38,743 nucleotides of DNA, taken from Candidatus Pacearchaeota archaeon (GTDB taxonomy: Archaea > Nanobdellota > Nanobdellia > Pacearchaeales > GW2011-AR1). Below are positions 7,270 through 14,757 of this stretch, one piece after another. A model generated the notes under the pieces. The model had not been told where the DNA came from. It was given only the letters and a program-made list of their open reading frames with translations, and did not search any database. The first letter of the stretch is position 1. The number at the start of each line of letters is the position of its first letter. The stretch spans positions 1-38,743 of the forward strand of contig JAFCGC010000001.1 in assembly GCA_017608305.1 (NCBI GenBank). Reading direction: 5' to 3'. Made by a program: the position numbers and the translations under genes.

Positions 7270-7497
7270 TTAATCCAAAGAAGACTCTACTAAAGAAACC
7301 ATCTTTTTTTTATATCTCCCTAAATTTTTTGTGTTTCTTTCATATTTCCTATGATAATAATCTGCTATTGGGAACTCGTGAAGAGGAGATGCGTTTAATA
7401 CTGGAAGATTAAATGAACAATCTGCGATTTTCTTTTCAGTTTTTTCTATTTTTCTACTCAACCTGCTTAATTGCTTGGCTTTTTTAGTAAGTCCCAT
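7270..7497 (-). CDS. Hypothetical basic helical protein (75 aa)
   Basis: Unrecognised. It is rich in Lys and Arg, with a predicted coiled coil at the N-terminus (KKAKQLSRLSRKIEKTEKKIAD) and a second basic helix (HRKYERNTKNLGRYKKKMV). A TATA-like element at 7519-7527 lies about 26 nt before the ATG, so it can be transcribed by itself. It overlaps the 3' end of another small minus-strand frame (7467-7646) by 31 nt. Two tiny overlapping genes could be a toxin-antitoxin-like pair, but nothing in the sequence proves this. Confidence 0.6.
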   Translation of the reverse strand: MGLTKKAKQLSRLSRKIEKTEKKIADCSFNLPVLNASPLHEFPIADYYHRKYERNTKNLGRYKKKMVSLVESSLD

Positions 7498-7646
7498 AAT
7501 TTACCCTTGTCTATCCTGTTTTTAAATATTTCTACAGAAACAGTATCTCCGAATACAGTTAATTCGGAATATTTTAAATTGTGCTCGTTGGCACTCACAA
7601 TATCTTGGAATAAGTTAATAATCTCACAAGAATATTTCTCTTCAAT
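7467..7646 (-). CDS. Candidate small protein with a non-standard ATT (or ATC) start (59 aa)
   Basis: The frame is open from 7649 to the TAA at 7467-7469 with a natural protein-like composition (IEEKYSCEIINLFQDIVSAN, then LTVFGDTVSVEIFKNRID, LWDLLKKPSN). No ATG, GTG or TTG lies in its first 16 codons, and an in-frame TAA stands just before ATC ATT at 7649-7644. A TATA box (TATAAATA, minus strand, 7665-7672) is about 22-25 nt upstream, so a leaderless message would begin at or next to ATT 7646. The alternative start is GTG at 7598 (43 aa). It overlaps the 75-aa gene and could also be a decayed gene. Confidence 0.45.
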   Translation of the reverse strand: MEEKYSCEIINLFQDIVSANEHNLKYSELTVFGDTVSVEIFKNRIDKGKLWDLLKKPSN

Positions 7647-7664
7647 GATTTATTAGTAATTACT

Positions 7665-7672
7665 TATTTATA
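7665..7672 (-). promoter_or_regulatory. TATA box upstream of the ATT-start candidate gene
   Basis: On the minus strand this reads TATAAATA, one of the best TATA matches in the window. Initiation about 25 nt downstream would fall at 7643-7649, where the open frame begins with ATC ATT GAA GAG. Confidence 0.5.
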
Positions 7673-7751
7673 CGAACGAATAGTGTGGGTGAGCTAATTT
7701 TTTGACAACCAAATTACTAAAAGAAATTCTATGCAGAGATACTGAGAAATA

Positions 7752-7875
7752 CGCCCCCGCCCCGAATCGAACGGGGATGGCCCGAAGGCCCTCGGTCTCG
7801 TGGCAAATAAGACACGAGTGGGAGATTCGTGATCTCGCTCTCAAGCCGAGTGCAATACCATTATGCGACGGAGGC
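7752..7875 (-). tRNA. tRNA-Ser(TGA) with a 43-nt intron
   Basis: On the minus strand the acceptor arms are GCCTCCG and CGGGGGC with one T-G pair, and the discriminator base is G, as in tRNA-Ser. The anticodon stem is CTCGG/CCGAG around the loop CTTGAGA (anticodon TGA). A class II variable arm (GGCC-TTCG-GGCC) and a T arm CCCCG-TTCGATT-CGGGG follow. No CCA is encoded. The spliced length would be 81 nt. The D arm is short and partly mismatched. The serine identity rests on the anticodon, variable arm and G73. Confidence 0.92.
7797..7839 (-). other. tRNA-Ser intron between positions 37 and 38
   Basis: The 43-nt insert splits the anticodon loop as CTTGAG^intron^A. A bulge-helix-bulge can be drawn: outer helix CTCGG/CCGAG, two 3-nt bulges both AG^A, a central helix CTTG/CACG with one U-C mismatch, and an inner helix GCGAG/TTTGC with wobble pairs. 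The archaeal splicing endonuclease recognises this shape. GAGA repeats at both junctions leave the exact cut ambiguous by sequence, but only the 37/38 cut gives the canonical bulges. Confidence 0.75.
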
Positions 7876-7899
7876 ATAGAAGATAATATAATGATAGAA

Positions 7900-8172
7900 T
7901 TATGATTTAAAAAGCTTCTTCCACCAAGGTTTTTTTATTTCTACAGGATTATCATATTCATCGACAATTTCATATTTTATCACAGGTTTTGTTTTTAAAA
8001 CAGGTGCTTTTTGCGCAAGTTCTTTGGTTGTTTCATTAACTGCCCTTTCAACTATTGCCCTAGAATAACCTTGATTTAATAAAGCATATTTAAGAGAATC
8101 AAGAGTATATCCTTTTTTCAAATTTTTCTTAAAATATTCAACAAGATTCCTAATTTGTGAAATTCCTGTCAT
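7900..8172 (-). CDS. Conserved DPANN-type hypothetical protein (90 aa)
   Basis: The N-terminal half (LVEYFKKNLKKGYTLDSLKY, then ALLNQGYSRAIVERAVN) resembles short helical, UBA-like domains common in Woesearchaeota and Pacearchaeota proteins, where a GY-x-x-x-x-L-KxxLxxQGYS motif recurs. The C-terminus has a strand-like segment (KPVIKYEIVDEYDNP) and a basic Trp-rich end (WWKKLFKS) that might associate with a membrane or nucleic acid. The resemblance is from memory and no biochemical function is known to me. It lies between AMP phosphorylase and the tRNA on the same strand. Confidence 0.75.
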   Translation of the reverse strand: MTGISQIRNLVEYFKKNLKKGYTLDSLKYALLNQGYSRAIVERAVNETTKELAQKAPVLKTKPVIKYEIVDEYDNPVEIKKPWWKKLFKS

Positions 8173-8211
8173 AAAAAAGCAAGAAAAACCAGGTTTAAAA
8201 GATTAGTTGTG

Positions 8212-9681
8212 TTATTTTATCCTAATTATTTTTTCAGATTTATAAAACTTAACTGCCTTATTTAGTCTTGATTTTGTTTCAGAATAAAGGGTCATAATTT
8301 TCTGGCCTTTTTTTACCTTCTGACCCTCATGATAGTTTAAATAAATTCCAGCAAATTTATCTTTAGGACATCCCAATGTTCTTGCTAAGTGGTTTATTTT
8401 TTTATTATCTATATCAATAATCTTTCCTGACCTAGGAAAAGAAAGAGATTTTTGAAATTTAGCTGTTTTTAGAGTTTTGATTTTTCCTTTTTGGGCTTTG
8501 ATAATTTCTTTAAATTTATCAAAAGCTTTGCCAGAATCTAAAATTGTTTTAGCTAATTCTAAACCTTTTCCTTTTTTTGCTTTTCCTGTTAATTCTAAAA
8601 GTTCTGCAGATAACACTAAAGATTCTTCTTCTAATTTGTGACACTTATCTTCACGTCTAAGAACCTTAATTACATCTATCATCTCGAGTGCGGGCCCAAT
8701 TCCATTTCCAATCGGACCATTATTTTTAACAAGCAAACATTTTATTTTCTTTTTAAAATGTTTTCCCAGGATTTCAAACTTTTTCTTTAATTTTAATGCT
8801 TTTTGTCGAGTTATTTTAGCTGTTCTGCCATAAGGAAGATGTATTAATAGATGGGTGCTTCCAACAGCTAATTTTTTAGCCATAATAGAAGCAAGTAATT
8901 GGGCTTCAGGATCTATATTAAGCTGTTTTTCTACTTGAATTATTTTTGAATCGGCAGGAACCATTCCTAAAGAACCCCCCCAAACAATACATCCCTTTGT
9001 TTTTTTGATTATTTGCTTAATTTCTGACATTGTAAAATCAACTTGGGTGAGGGTTTCAATTGCATCAACTGTTCCTGCAGGAGTTGTTATTGCTCTCGAA
9101 GAGGTCTTTGGAACCACTAAACCCGCAGCAACACAAATAGAAACAACTATCGGGGTTGTTCTTCCTGCAATCCCTCCTATGGAATGTTTATCTGCAATTA
9201 TTTTGCTCTTTAAAGAAAGTTTATTTCCTGTTTTTAATATTGCCTTTATCAAATAAATTGTTTCTTTTATACTCATTCCTTGTTTATACATCCCTGAAAC
9301 AAAAAGAGCAATTTCAGATTCAAATAAAGAATTATTTGCAACATCTTCTATTATTTGGTAAATCTCTTTTTCAGATAATGGGGTCTTATTTAATTTTTTC
9401 TTAATTAAACTTAAACTCTTTGGAGAAGAAGTAAGAAGCACATCTATTTTTTGTGCTTTTTTTAAATTCATTCTTTGCCTTATTTCAGAAGATACTGCAA
9501 TTTCATTTTTCTTTATCAAATTTCCAGTAATAATATCAAGAACTGTAAACATTTCTTTTGATTTTGATTTAATAACAATTCTTTCTTTAGCATGCACTCC
9601 TACTTTATCTGCAGCTGTTTTATGTAACATTGCAACAGGAAGTCCTGCAGACCACTTAAGAAATTTAACTTTTAATTCCAT
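8212..9681 (-). CDS. deoA: AMP phosphorylase
   Basis: A 489-aa archaeal enzyme that phosphorolyses AMP (and CMP, UMP) to the base and ribose 1,5-bisphosphate. The archaeal N-terminal domain is present (residues 1 to about 85). The phosphorylase core carries DKHSIGGIAGRTT (164-176), which binds phosphate and nucleotide, and KTSSRAITTPAGTVDAIE (192-209), both hallmark motifs. The C-terminus includes the pyrimidine-nucleoside-phosphorylase-like domain (PRSGKIIDID, YLNYHEGQKVKKGQKI). Its product is the substrate of the isomerase at 25581-26390, and type III RuBisCO would be the next step if encoded elsewhere. Confidence 0.93.
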   Translation of the reverse strand: MELKVKFLKWSAGLPVAMLHKTAADKVGVHAKERIVIKSKSKEMFTVLDIITGNLIKKNEIAVSSEIRQRMNLKKAQKIDVLLTSSPKSLSLIKKKLNKTPLSEKEIYQIIEDVANNSLFESEIALFVSGMYKQGMSIKETIYLIKAILKTGNKLSLKSKIIADKHSIGGIAGRTTPIVVSICVAAGLVVPKTSSRAITTPAGTVDAIETLTQVDFTMSEIKQIIKKTKGCIVWGGSLGMVPADSKIIQVEKQLNIDPEAQLLASIMAKKLAVGSTHLLIHLPYGRTAKITRQKALKLKKKFEILGKHFKKKIKCLLVKNNGPIGNGIGPALEMIDVIKVLRREDKCHKLEEESLVLSAELLELTGKAKKGKGLELAKTILDSGKAFDKFKEIIKAQKGKIKTLKTAKFQKSLSFPRSGKIIDIDNKKINHLARTLGCPKDKFAGIYLNYHEGQKVKKGQKIMTLYSETKSRLNKAVKFYKSEKIIRIK

Positions 9682-9734
9682 TTTATTCCTCTTTTATCCA
9701 TAGTTAGAAAAAATGATTTTTATATTTATCTAAA

Positions 9735-10769
9735 CTATTTTTTTGATTTATCCACAAAGATGTCTGATCTTTTCTTTCCCCGATAAATTTCAAGAACAAT
9801 TAAAAGATAGGCGAGTATTAAAGGACCCATAATAAATCCTAAAACTCCAAATAAAAAGATTCCTCCAATCATTGAAATCAAAATTAATCCTGTATGGATT
9901 TTAGTTCTTTTTGAAACTATTAATGGTCTGAGGAAATTATCTATATTTGAAGAAATAAGCCCAAAAATAAGAACAATTATTGCTGCTCCTGTACTTCCTT
10001 TAATCAGAAGATAAATAAAAACAGGTACCCAAACCATGATTGTGCCTACAATAGGAAAAATACCTATTAGTGCTGCAATAATAGTAAGTAAAAGAGCATT
10101 AGGAACTCCTGCTAAAAAGAAACCAATTCCAGCAATAATTCCTTGACCCATTCCAACAATTACTTGGCCATAAAGAACAGAGGCAGTAATATCTTTAGAT
10201 GCTTCAAATAATTTAGATTTTACCTCTTTTGAAAAAGGCAATAAACTTTTTATGTAATTTAGTAAAGCATCTCTATCTCTTAAAACAAAAAATAAAGTGA
10301 AAAAGACCACTAATAGTTGAAGAATAAATGTTGGCAAATTAAATATTAACTCGGATAATGTATTCACAAGAGAATTCGTAATATCTGTTACAAATGAATG
10401 AATTATAGAACCTATTTCTGCTGAAAACTCTGAACCAGCTAAAGAAGGAAAAATTTTCTGAAGCGGAGTAATATAATCTACTTTTTGAGATGCTAAATAA
10501 ACTTTAAAGGATTGGTCTATTGCAACAGGGGTTAAAAACCAAATAGGAATCACTATTAATATTATCAATAAAAGACATATCAAAAAAGCTGAAAAGTTAG
10601 TGGATTTAAAAGCTCTTACAAACAAATTATAGACTGGTGCAAAGATAAAAGCTAAAAAAAATGCAACTAAAATAGACAATAAAATTGGTTTTAATAGAAA
10701 AAAGGTTAGAACAAGCAGTATGATTAACATTCCTGCAGTGATTATTTTGTTGAAAAAAGGAGAGTCCAT
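9735..10769 (-). CDS. AI-2E/PerM (UPF0118) family membrane protein
   Basis: A 344-aa polytopic membrane protein with the family layout: paired N-terminal helices (MLIILLVLTFFLLKPILLSI and following), a soluble linker around residues 88-140, then helices to the C-terminus. Recognisable blocks are VVFFTLFFVLRDRD, LYGQVIVGMGQGIIAG and FGVLGFIMGPLILAY, typical of PerM-like transporters. Family members have been linked to export of signalling molecules or to Na+/H+ exchange; the substrate here is unknown. It is divergent from the 235-aa gene, with a TATA-like element at 10808-10815. Confidence 0.88.
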   Translation of the reverse strand: MDSPFFNKIITAGMLIILLVLTFFLLKPILLSILVAFFLAFIFAPVYNLFVRAFKSTNFSAFLICLLLIILIVIPIWFLTPVAIDQSFKVYLASQKVDYITPLQKIFPSLAGSEFSAEIGSIIHSFVTDITNSLVNTLSELIFNLPTFILQLLVVFFTLFFVLRDRDALLNYIKSLLPFSKEVKSKLFEASKDITASVLYGQVIVGMGQGIIAGIGFFLAGVPNALLLTIIAALIGIFPIVGTIMVWVPVFIYLLIKGSTGAAIIVLIFGLISSNIDNFLRPLIVSKRTKIHTGLILISMIGGIFLFGVLGFIMGPLILAYLLIVLEIYRGKKRSDIFVDKSKK

Positions 10770-10834
10770 TTTCTGAATATAATATTAATAATGAGAAGGA
10801 GATGAAATTTATAAGTCTTGTTATTTTTCCAAAA

Positions 10835-10844
10835 AATTTAAAAG
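10835..10844 (+). promoter_or_regulatory. TATA-like box for the 235-aa gene
   Basis: AATTTAAAAG is centred about 27 nt before the ATG at 10866. Confidence 0.45.
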
Positions 10845-10865
10845 CAAATTTGAACAAGAATATAT

Positions 10866-11573
10866 ATGAATTTTATAAAAAAGATTTTTGATAAGGAGAT
10901 TGACCCAAATACACATTTACAATTTCAAAAATTTAGTAAAGGAGAATTTAGGAATAGGGCCATAATTAAGGCAAAAGTCTCTGGAACCAAGTATACTACA
11001 GTAACTACTGCTGAATTTGTAAATGAGATGGTTAGAATAGTTGCGGAAAAGTTAGGAGAATCTAAAACAAGGATTACTGGAGCTATTATCTCTACAAATG
11101 ATTTAACAGGAGAGTTAGAATTTAAAGATAAAGAACAGTTTCAAGGAGTCAAGAGATATTTAATTGACAAAGAAATATCTGGAAAAGAAATAATTGAACT
11201 CTTGAATAAATTTCCAAAAAGTTTTTTTGCTCTGAGTTTTGAATCAGATGATACAAAGTTGAAAATTAAACCAAAGGCTCCAAAATCAGGAAAATCAAGT
11301 TCTAAGAAGGGAGAAGCTCCAAAACCAGATTTTTGTAGATTAGTTACAACAGACAAAGAATTAGGGCAGAGTTTTGTGTTTGAAAAACCTGATTTTAAAG
11401 ATGCTGAAGTAAATCATACTTTTATTATAACTGGTTTAATAATTTCCGATGAATTAAAATCAAGCAATGATTTTGCTAAAATAAGAGAAGAAGCTAAGAG
11501 AAAGGGTAAAATTATTAGAAAAACTATTATTGATGGGCAAGAATCAACACAAGAATTTGATTTTGAGGCCTGA
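10866..11573 (+). CDS. Hypothetical soluble protein (235 aa)
   Basis: Unrecognised family. It has two apparent alpha/beta parts (residues about 15-140 and 165-235) joined by a low-complexity basic linker (PKAPKSGKSSSKKGEAPKP, about residues 137-155). The first part contains KYTTVTTAEFVNEMVRIVAE and TRITGAIISTNDLTGELEF, the second VNHTFIITGLIISDELK. There is no membrane segment or catalytic motif that I can name. It has its own promoter, is divergent from the PerM-like gene, and lies just upstream of the ribosomal operon, which has a separate TATA box. Confidence 0.7.
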   Translation: MNFIKKIFDKEIDPNTHLQFQKFSKGEFRNRAIIKAKVSGTKYTTVTTAEFVNEMVRIVAEKLGESKTRITGAIISTNDLTGELEFKDKEQFQGVKRYLIDKEISGKEIIELLNKFPKSFFALSFESDDTKLKIKPKAPKSGKSSSKKGEAPKPDFCRLVTTDKELGQSFVFEKPDFKDAEVNHTFIITGLIISDELKSSNDFAKIREEAKRKGKIIRKTIIDGQESTQEFDFEA

Positions 11574-11597
11574 TTGAGAAAAAAACTTTCCCATAAC

Positions 11598-11607
11598 CTT
11601 TATAAAG
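11598..11607 (+). promoter_or_regulatory. TATA box of the main ribosomal protein operon
   Basis: CTTTATAAAG, a perfect palindrome, predicts transcription from about 11628 and a leader of roughly 40-45 nt before the uL3 ATG. No other comparably strong promoter is evident within the operon. Confidence 0.55.
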
Positions 11608-11642
11608 CAAATATTTCTATCTATTTTATCCAGGGTAGGTAA

Positions 11643-11735
11643 AATGATAATATCCGCAAAACTAAAAACAAATGCCTACAAGAAAATCACCAAGAAAGGG
11701 AAGTTTGCAATTTTGGCCCAGAAAAAGGGCTGTTA
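11643..11735 (+). CDS. Possible upstream ORF overlapping uL3 (30 aa)
   Basis: ATG 11643 follows GGGTAGGTAAA, a better ribosome-binding sequence than the A-rich stretch before the uL3 start. The frame runs 30 codons (MIISAKLKTNAYKK...) to TAA 11733-11735, out of frame with uL3 and overlapping its first 64 nt. It could be a regulatory uORF or a chance frame; nothing else supports it. Confidence 0.2.
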
Positions 11736-12616
11736 AATTTCTACCTAGTGTTAACTGGAAAGCTATTAATTCTGGGAAAAATCTTAAAGGATTTATTTGT
11801 TATAAAGCAGGAATGGCTTCTGCTGAAATTAAAGATAATAGTCCTAATTCGATGACAAAAGGCAAAAATATTATTCTTCCTGTAACAATTCTTGAATGTC
11901 CTCCTATGAAAATATTCTCTATAAGATTTTACAAAAATAACAAAGTTGCTAAAGAAATTCTAATTGAAAATCTAGACAAAGAATTGAAAAAAAAGGTCAA
12001 ATTGCCTAAGAAAGCAGGACAAAAATTAGACACAATAAAAACAGAAGAATATGATGATACCAAAGCAATCTTTTATAGTGTTGTTAAAAGAACAAATATA
12101 AAGAAAAAGCCAGATTTAATAGAAATAGGTCTTGTGGGAAACTTAGAAGAAAAACTAAAATTTCTCAAAGAAAATTCAAACAAAGAAATCTCTGTTTTAG
12201 ATATTTTTGAAAAAGAAGAACTTGTTGATTTAAGAGGATTGACAAAAGGAAAAGGTTTTTCAGGCCCTGTAAAAAGATTTGGAATCACCCTTAAACAATC
12301 TAAATCCGAAAAAGGAAGGAGAAGACCTGGAAGTCTAGGTCCATGGCATCCAGCTCGTGTAACATTTAGGGTTCCACAAGCAGGCCAACTTGGAATGTTT
12401 ACAAGAGTTATTTATAATAATAAAATAGTTGATTTGGGAAAAGCAAGTGATAAACCAATTAAAAATATAAAAAATTTTGGAAATATTAAAACAGATTATA
12501 TAATTGTTAAAGGGTCTGTTCAAGGTCCTGCAAAAAGACAACTTCTTTTAACTTCTTGTCTTAGAAAAACCAAAAAACAATCAAATAAAAATTATGAATT
12601 TATTGAATTAAAATGA
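11672..12616 (+). CDS. rpl3: Large ribosomal subunit protein uL3
   Basis: This protein binds 23S rRNA near the peptidyl transferase centre and is an early assembly protein. At 314 aa it is slightly shorter than most archaeal uL3. Diagnostic segments: the N-terminal MPTRKSPRKGSLQFWPRKRA, then LTKGKGFSGPVKRFGI and RRRPGSLGPWHPARVTFRVP, and QLGMFTRVIYNNKIVDLG. It opens the main ribosomal operon and overlaps uL4 by ATGA. The start codon has no clear Shine-Dalgarno sequence. Confidence 0.96.
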   Translation: MPTRKSPRKGSLQFWPRKRAVKFLPSVNWKAINSGKNLKGFICYKAGMASAEIKDNSPNSMTKGKNIILPVTILECPPMKIFSIRFYKNNKVAKEILIENLDKELKKKVKLPKKAGQKLDTIKTEEYDDTKAIFYSVVKRTNIKKKPDLIEIGLVGNLEEKLKFLKENSNKEISVLDIFEKEELVDLRGLTKGKGFSGPVKRFGITLKQSKSEKGRRRPGSLGPWHPARVTFRVPQAGQLGMFTRVIYNNKIVDLGKASDKPIKNIKNFGNIKTDYIIVKGSVQGPAKRQLLLTSCLRKTKKQSNKNYEFIELK

Positions 12617-13425
12617 AAGCTGCAATTTTAGATATAAACGGAAAAGAAAAATCAAAAATTGATCTTCCTAAATATTTTTCAGCAAAAATTAGAGAAGACA
12701 TAATCCAAAAAGTTTTAGAAATAAAAAAGAAGCAACAACCTTATTCTCCCTCTCCTGTTGCTGGAAAGCAACATGCTGCTAAGGGAAAAGTTGTACACAG
12801 AAGACATGTTTGGAGAAGTGGGTATGGAAGAGGAGCATCAAGAGTTCCTAGGAAAATATTTTCTAGAAGAGGAAATAGATTTAATTGGGAAGCTGCAGAA
12901 GTACCTCAAGCAAGAGGAGGTATGAGGACCCATCCTCCAAAAGTTATTTCAATGATAAATTTTCAAAAAACTAACAAAAAAGAATTAAAAAAAGCCTTAA
13001 TTTCTGCTTTAAGTGCAACAGCAAATTCAACAAAAGTTTCTGAAAAATATGAAAGGTTAAAAGATAAAAAATTAGAAAATTTTCCATTTATTGTTGAATC
13101 AAAATTCATTTCCTTAAAAATAAAAGAGTTAATTTCTAGTTTAAAGAAAATTCTAGGCAAAAATTTATTTGAATTATCTCAAAAAAAGAAGAGTATAAGA
13201 AAAGGGAAGGGAAAATCAAGAGGAAGAAAATACAAAACTAGTTCTGGGCTGTTAATAGTTGTTGGAAATAAAGAAAAATTAAAAACAAAACAGTTTGATG
13301 TTGTAAATGTTAAAAAATTAGGCATATCTGATCTTGCTAGAGGTGGTTTAGGAAGATTAACTCTTTATACTGAAAATGCAATTAAAGATTTGGAAGAAAA
13401 ATTCGAGGGAGGAGATTCAAAATGA
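12613..13425 (+). CDS. rpl4: Large ribosomal subunit protein uL4
   Basis: An rRNA-binding protein whose extended loop lines the polypeptide exit tunnel. The loop is recognisable as KVVHRRHVWRSGYGRGASRV and VPQARGGMRTHPPKV. At 270 aa it matches the archaeal form. The C-terminus (GISDLARGGLGRLTLYTENA) is also typical. It overlaps uL3 at ATGA and is followed by uL23 at another ATGA, behind GGGAGGAGATTC. Confidence 0.96.
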   Translation: MKAAILDINGKEKSKIDLPKYFSAKIREDIIQKVLEIKKKQQPYSPSPVAGKQHAAKGKVVHRRHVWRSGYGRGASRVPRKIFSRRGNRFNWEAAEVPQARGGMRTHPPKVISMINFQKTNKKELKKALISALSATANSTKVSEKYERLKDKKLENFPFIVESKFISLKIKELISSLKKILGKNLFELSQKKKSIRKGKGKSRGRKYKTSSGLLIVVGNKEKLKTKQFDVVNVKKLGISDLARGGLGRLTLYTENAIKDLEEKFEGGDSK

Positions 13426-13658
13426 AACCAGTAGTAACTGAAAAAGCCGTAATGATGGTTGAATTACAAAATATTTTAACTTTTGAAACTACTAAGAATA
13501 AAACAAAAGTTCAGATAAAAAAAGAGGTAGAAGAAATTTTTAATGTGAAAGTAAAAAAAATAAGGACATTAGTCAGAGCAAATAAAAAATATGCTTATGT
13601 TAAATTAAAAAAGGAATTTCCTGCTATTGATATAGCTACGAAATTAGGATTGATGTAG
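13422..13658 (+). CDS. rpl23: Large ribosomal subunit protein uL23
   Basis: The exit-tunnel protein that contacts the signal recognition particle and, in archaea, nascent-chain factors. Its 78 aa fit the short archaeal form. The start MKPVVTEKAVMMVE and NKTKVQIKKEVEEIFNVKVK are characteristic. Translation is probably coupled to uL4 by the 4-nt overlap. Confidence 0.95.
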   Translation: MKPVVTEKAVMMVELQNILTFETTKNKTKVQIKKEVEEIFNVKVKKIRTLVRANKKYAYVKLKKEFPAIDIATKLGLM

Positions 13659-13665
13659 AAACACA

Positions 13666-14364
13666 ATGGGAAAAAGAATAATTGTTCAAAGACGAGGAAG
13701 AGGAACTAGCACTTACAGAGTTAGGAAAAAGGCTTTTAGACACAAACTAAAATATCCTTCAAAATTAGAAGGAGAAGGAAAAGTGCTAAAACTTTTCAAT
13801 TCTTCAGCACATACTGCACCATTAGCAAAGATCCAATATGAAAAAAGGGTTTTCTCTATTCCTGCGTTTAAAGGAATGATTGAAGGTCAAAAAATAAATT
13901 TTATGAAAAAAGAAATCAAAGACGGGAATATTTTAAAGCTAATAGATCTACCTATTAAAACATCTGTTTATCAAATAGAATCAAAACCAGGAGACGGAGG
14001 AGTTTTTATCAAGAGTGGAGGGGGTTCTGGAGGTGTTAATAGAATTGTTGGAAAAAATGTTTTTATTTCAATGCCTTCAAAAAAAGAAAAAAAATTCAAT
14101 GGAAATTGTAGGGCAATTGTTGGAGTAATCGCAGGAACAGGAAGATTAGATAAACCTGTAATTAAAGCAGGAAAGAAATATCATATTAAAAAATCAAAAA
14201 GTAAATTATGGCCTAGAACTTCTGCAGTAAAAATGAATGCAATAGATCACCCTTTTGGTTCAGGAAGAGCAAAAAATCCAAAAAGTAAGATTGCAAAAAG
14301 AAATGCTCCTCCTGGAAGAAAAGTAGGATTAATTAGGCCTAAGAGGACAGGAAAAAGAAAATGA
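13666..14364 (+). CDS. rpl2: Large ribosomal subunit protein uL2
   Basis: This protein is close to the peptidyl transferase centre and needed for subunit joining. It is 232 aa. The conserved C-terminal segment KMNAIDHPFGSGRAK holds the invariant His, and KSGGGSGGVNRIVGKNVF and the end GRKVGLIRPKRTGKRK are also typical. The N-terminus MGKRIIVQRRGRGTSTYRV is archaeal. It joins uS19 by an ATGA overlap. Confidence 0.96.
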   Translation: MGKRIIVQRRGRGTSTYRVRKKAFRHKLKYPSKLEGEGKVLKLFNSSAHTAPLAKIQYEKRVFSIPAFKGMIEGQKINFMKKEIKDGNILKLIDLPIKTSVYQIESKPGDGGVFIKSGGGSGGVNRIVGKNVFISMPSKKEKKFNGNCRAIVGVIAGTGRLDKPVIKAGKKYHIKKSKSKLWPRTSAVKMNAIDHPFGSGRAKNPKSKIAKRNAPPGRKVGLIRPKRTGKRK

Positions 14365-14756
14365 TTGTAAAGAAAAAAGAATTCACATATAAAGGGAAAA
14401 CATTGAAAGAGCTGCAAGAGCTAGATGTTAGAGAGTTTGCAAAGTATCTAAGATCAAGACAAAGGAGAACTGTTCTCAGAAATTTTCAAGAAATTGAAAA
14501 ATTTGTAAAAAGATCTAAAGAAAAAATAAAGAAAGATAAAAAAGTAAAAACCCATCAAAGAGATCTTGTCGTTGTTCCTGATATGGTGGGAATGAGAATT
14601 CAGGTCTATAATGGCCAAAATTTCATTAGCTTTGATATTACTGGAGAAATGTTGGGGCATAAATTAGGAGAATTTGCACTAACAAGAGCCAGAATAAAAC
14701 ATGGTAAAGCAGGAGTAGGAGCAACTAAAGGAAGTAAACATAAATCCAAAAAATAA
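14361..14756 (+). CDS. rps19: Small ribosomal subunit protein uS19
   Basis: This protein sits in the 30S head, near the subunit interface and tRNA anticodon regions. It is 131 aa, with the archaeal N-terminal part (KKKEFTYKGKTLKELQELDV) and the signature GQNFISFDITGEMLGHKLGE. It is followed two bases later by uL22. Confidence 0.95.
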   Translation: MIVKKKEFTYKGKTLKELQELDVREFAKYLRSRQRRTVLRNFQEIEKFVKRSKEKIKKDKKVKTHQRDLVVVPDMVGMRIQVYNGQNFISFDITGEMLGHKLGEFALTRARIKHGKAGVGATKGSKHKSKK

Positions 14757-14757
14757 A

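Noticed and set aside
7471-7656. Plus-strand ORF of 61 aa
   Set aside because: It lies opposite the small minus-strand frame at 7467-7646, has no promoter in the right place, and reads less like a protein.
7668-7905. ORFs on both strands across the tRNA
   Set aside because: They run through the tRNA-Ser gene and its intron; the base composition is explained by the tRNA.
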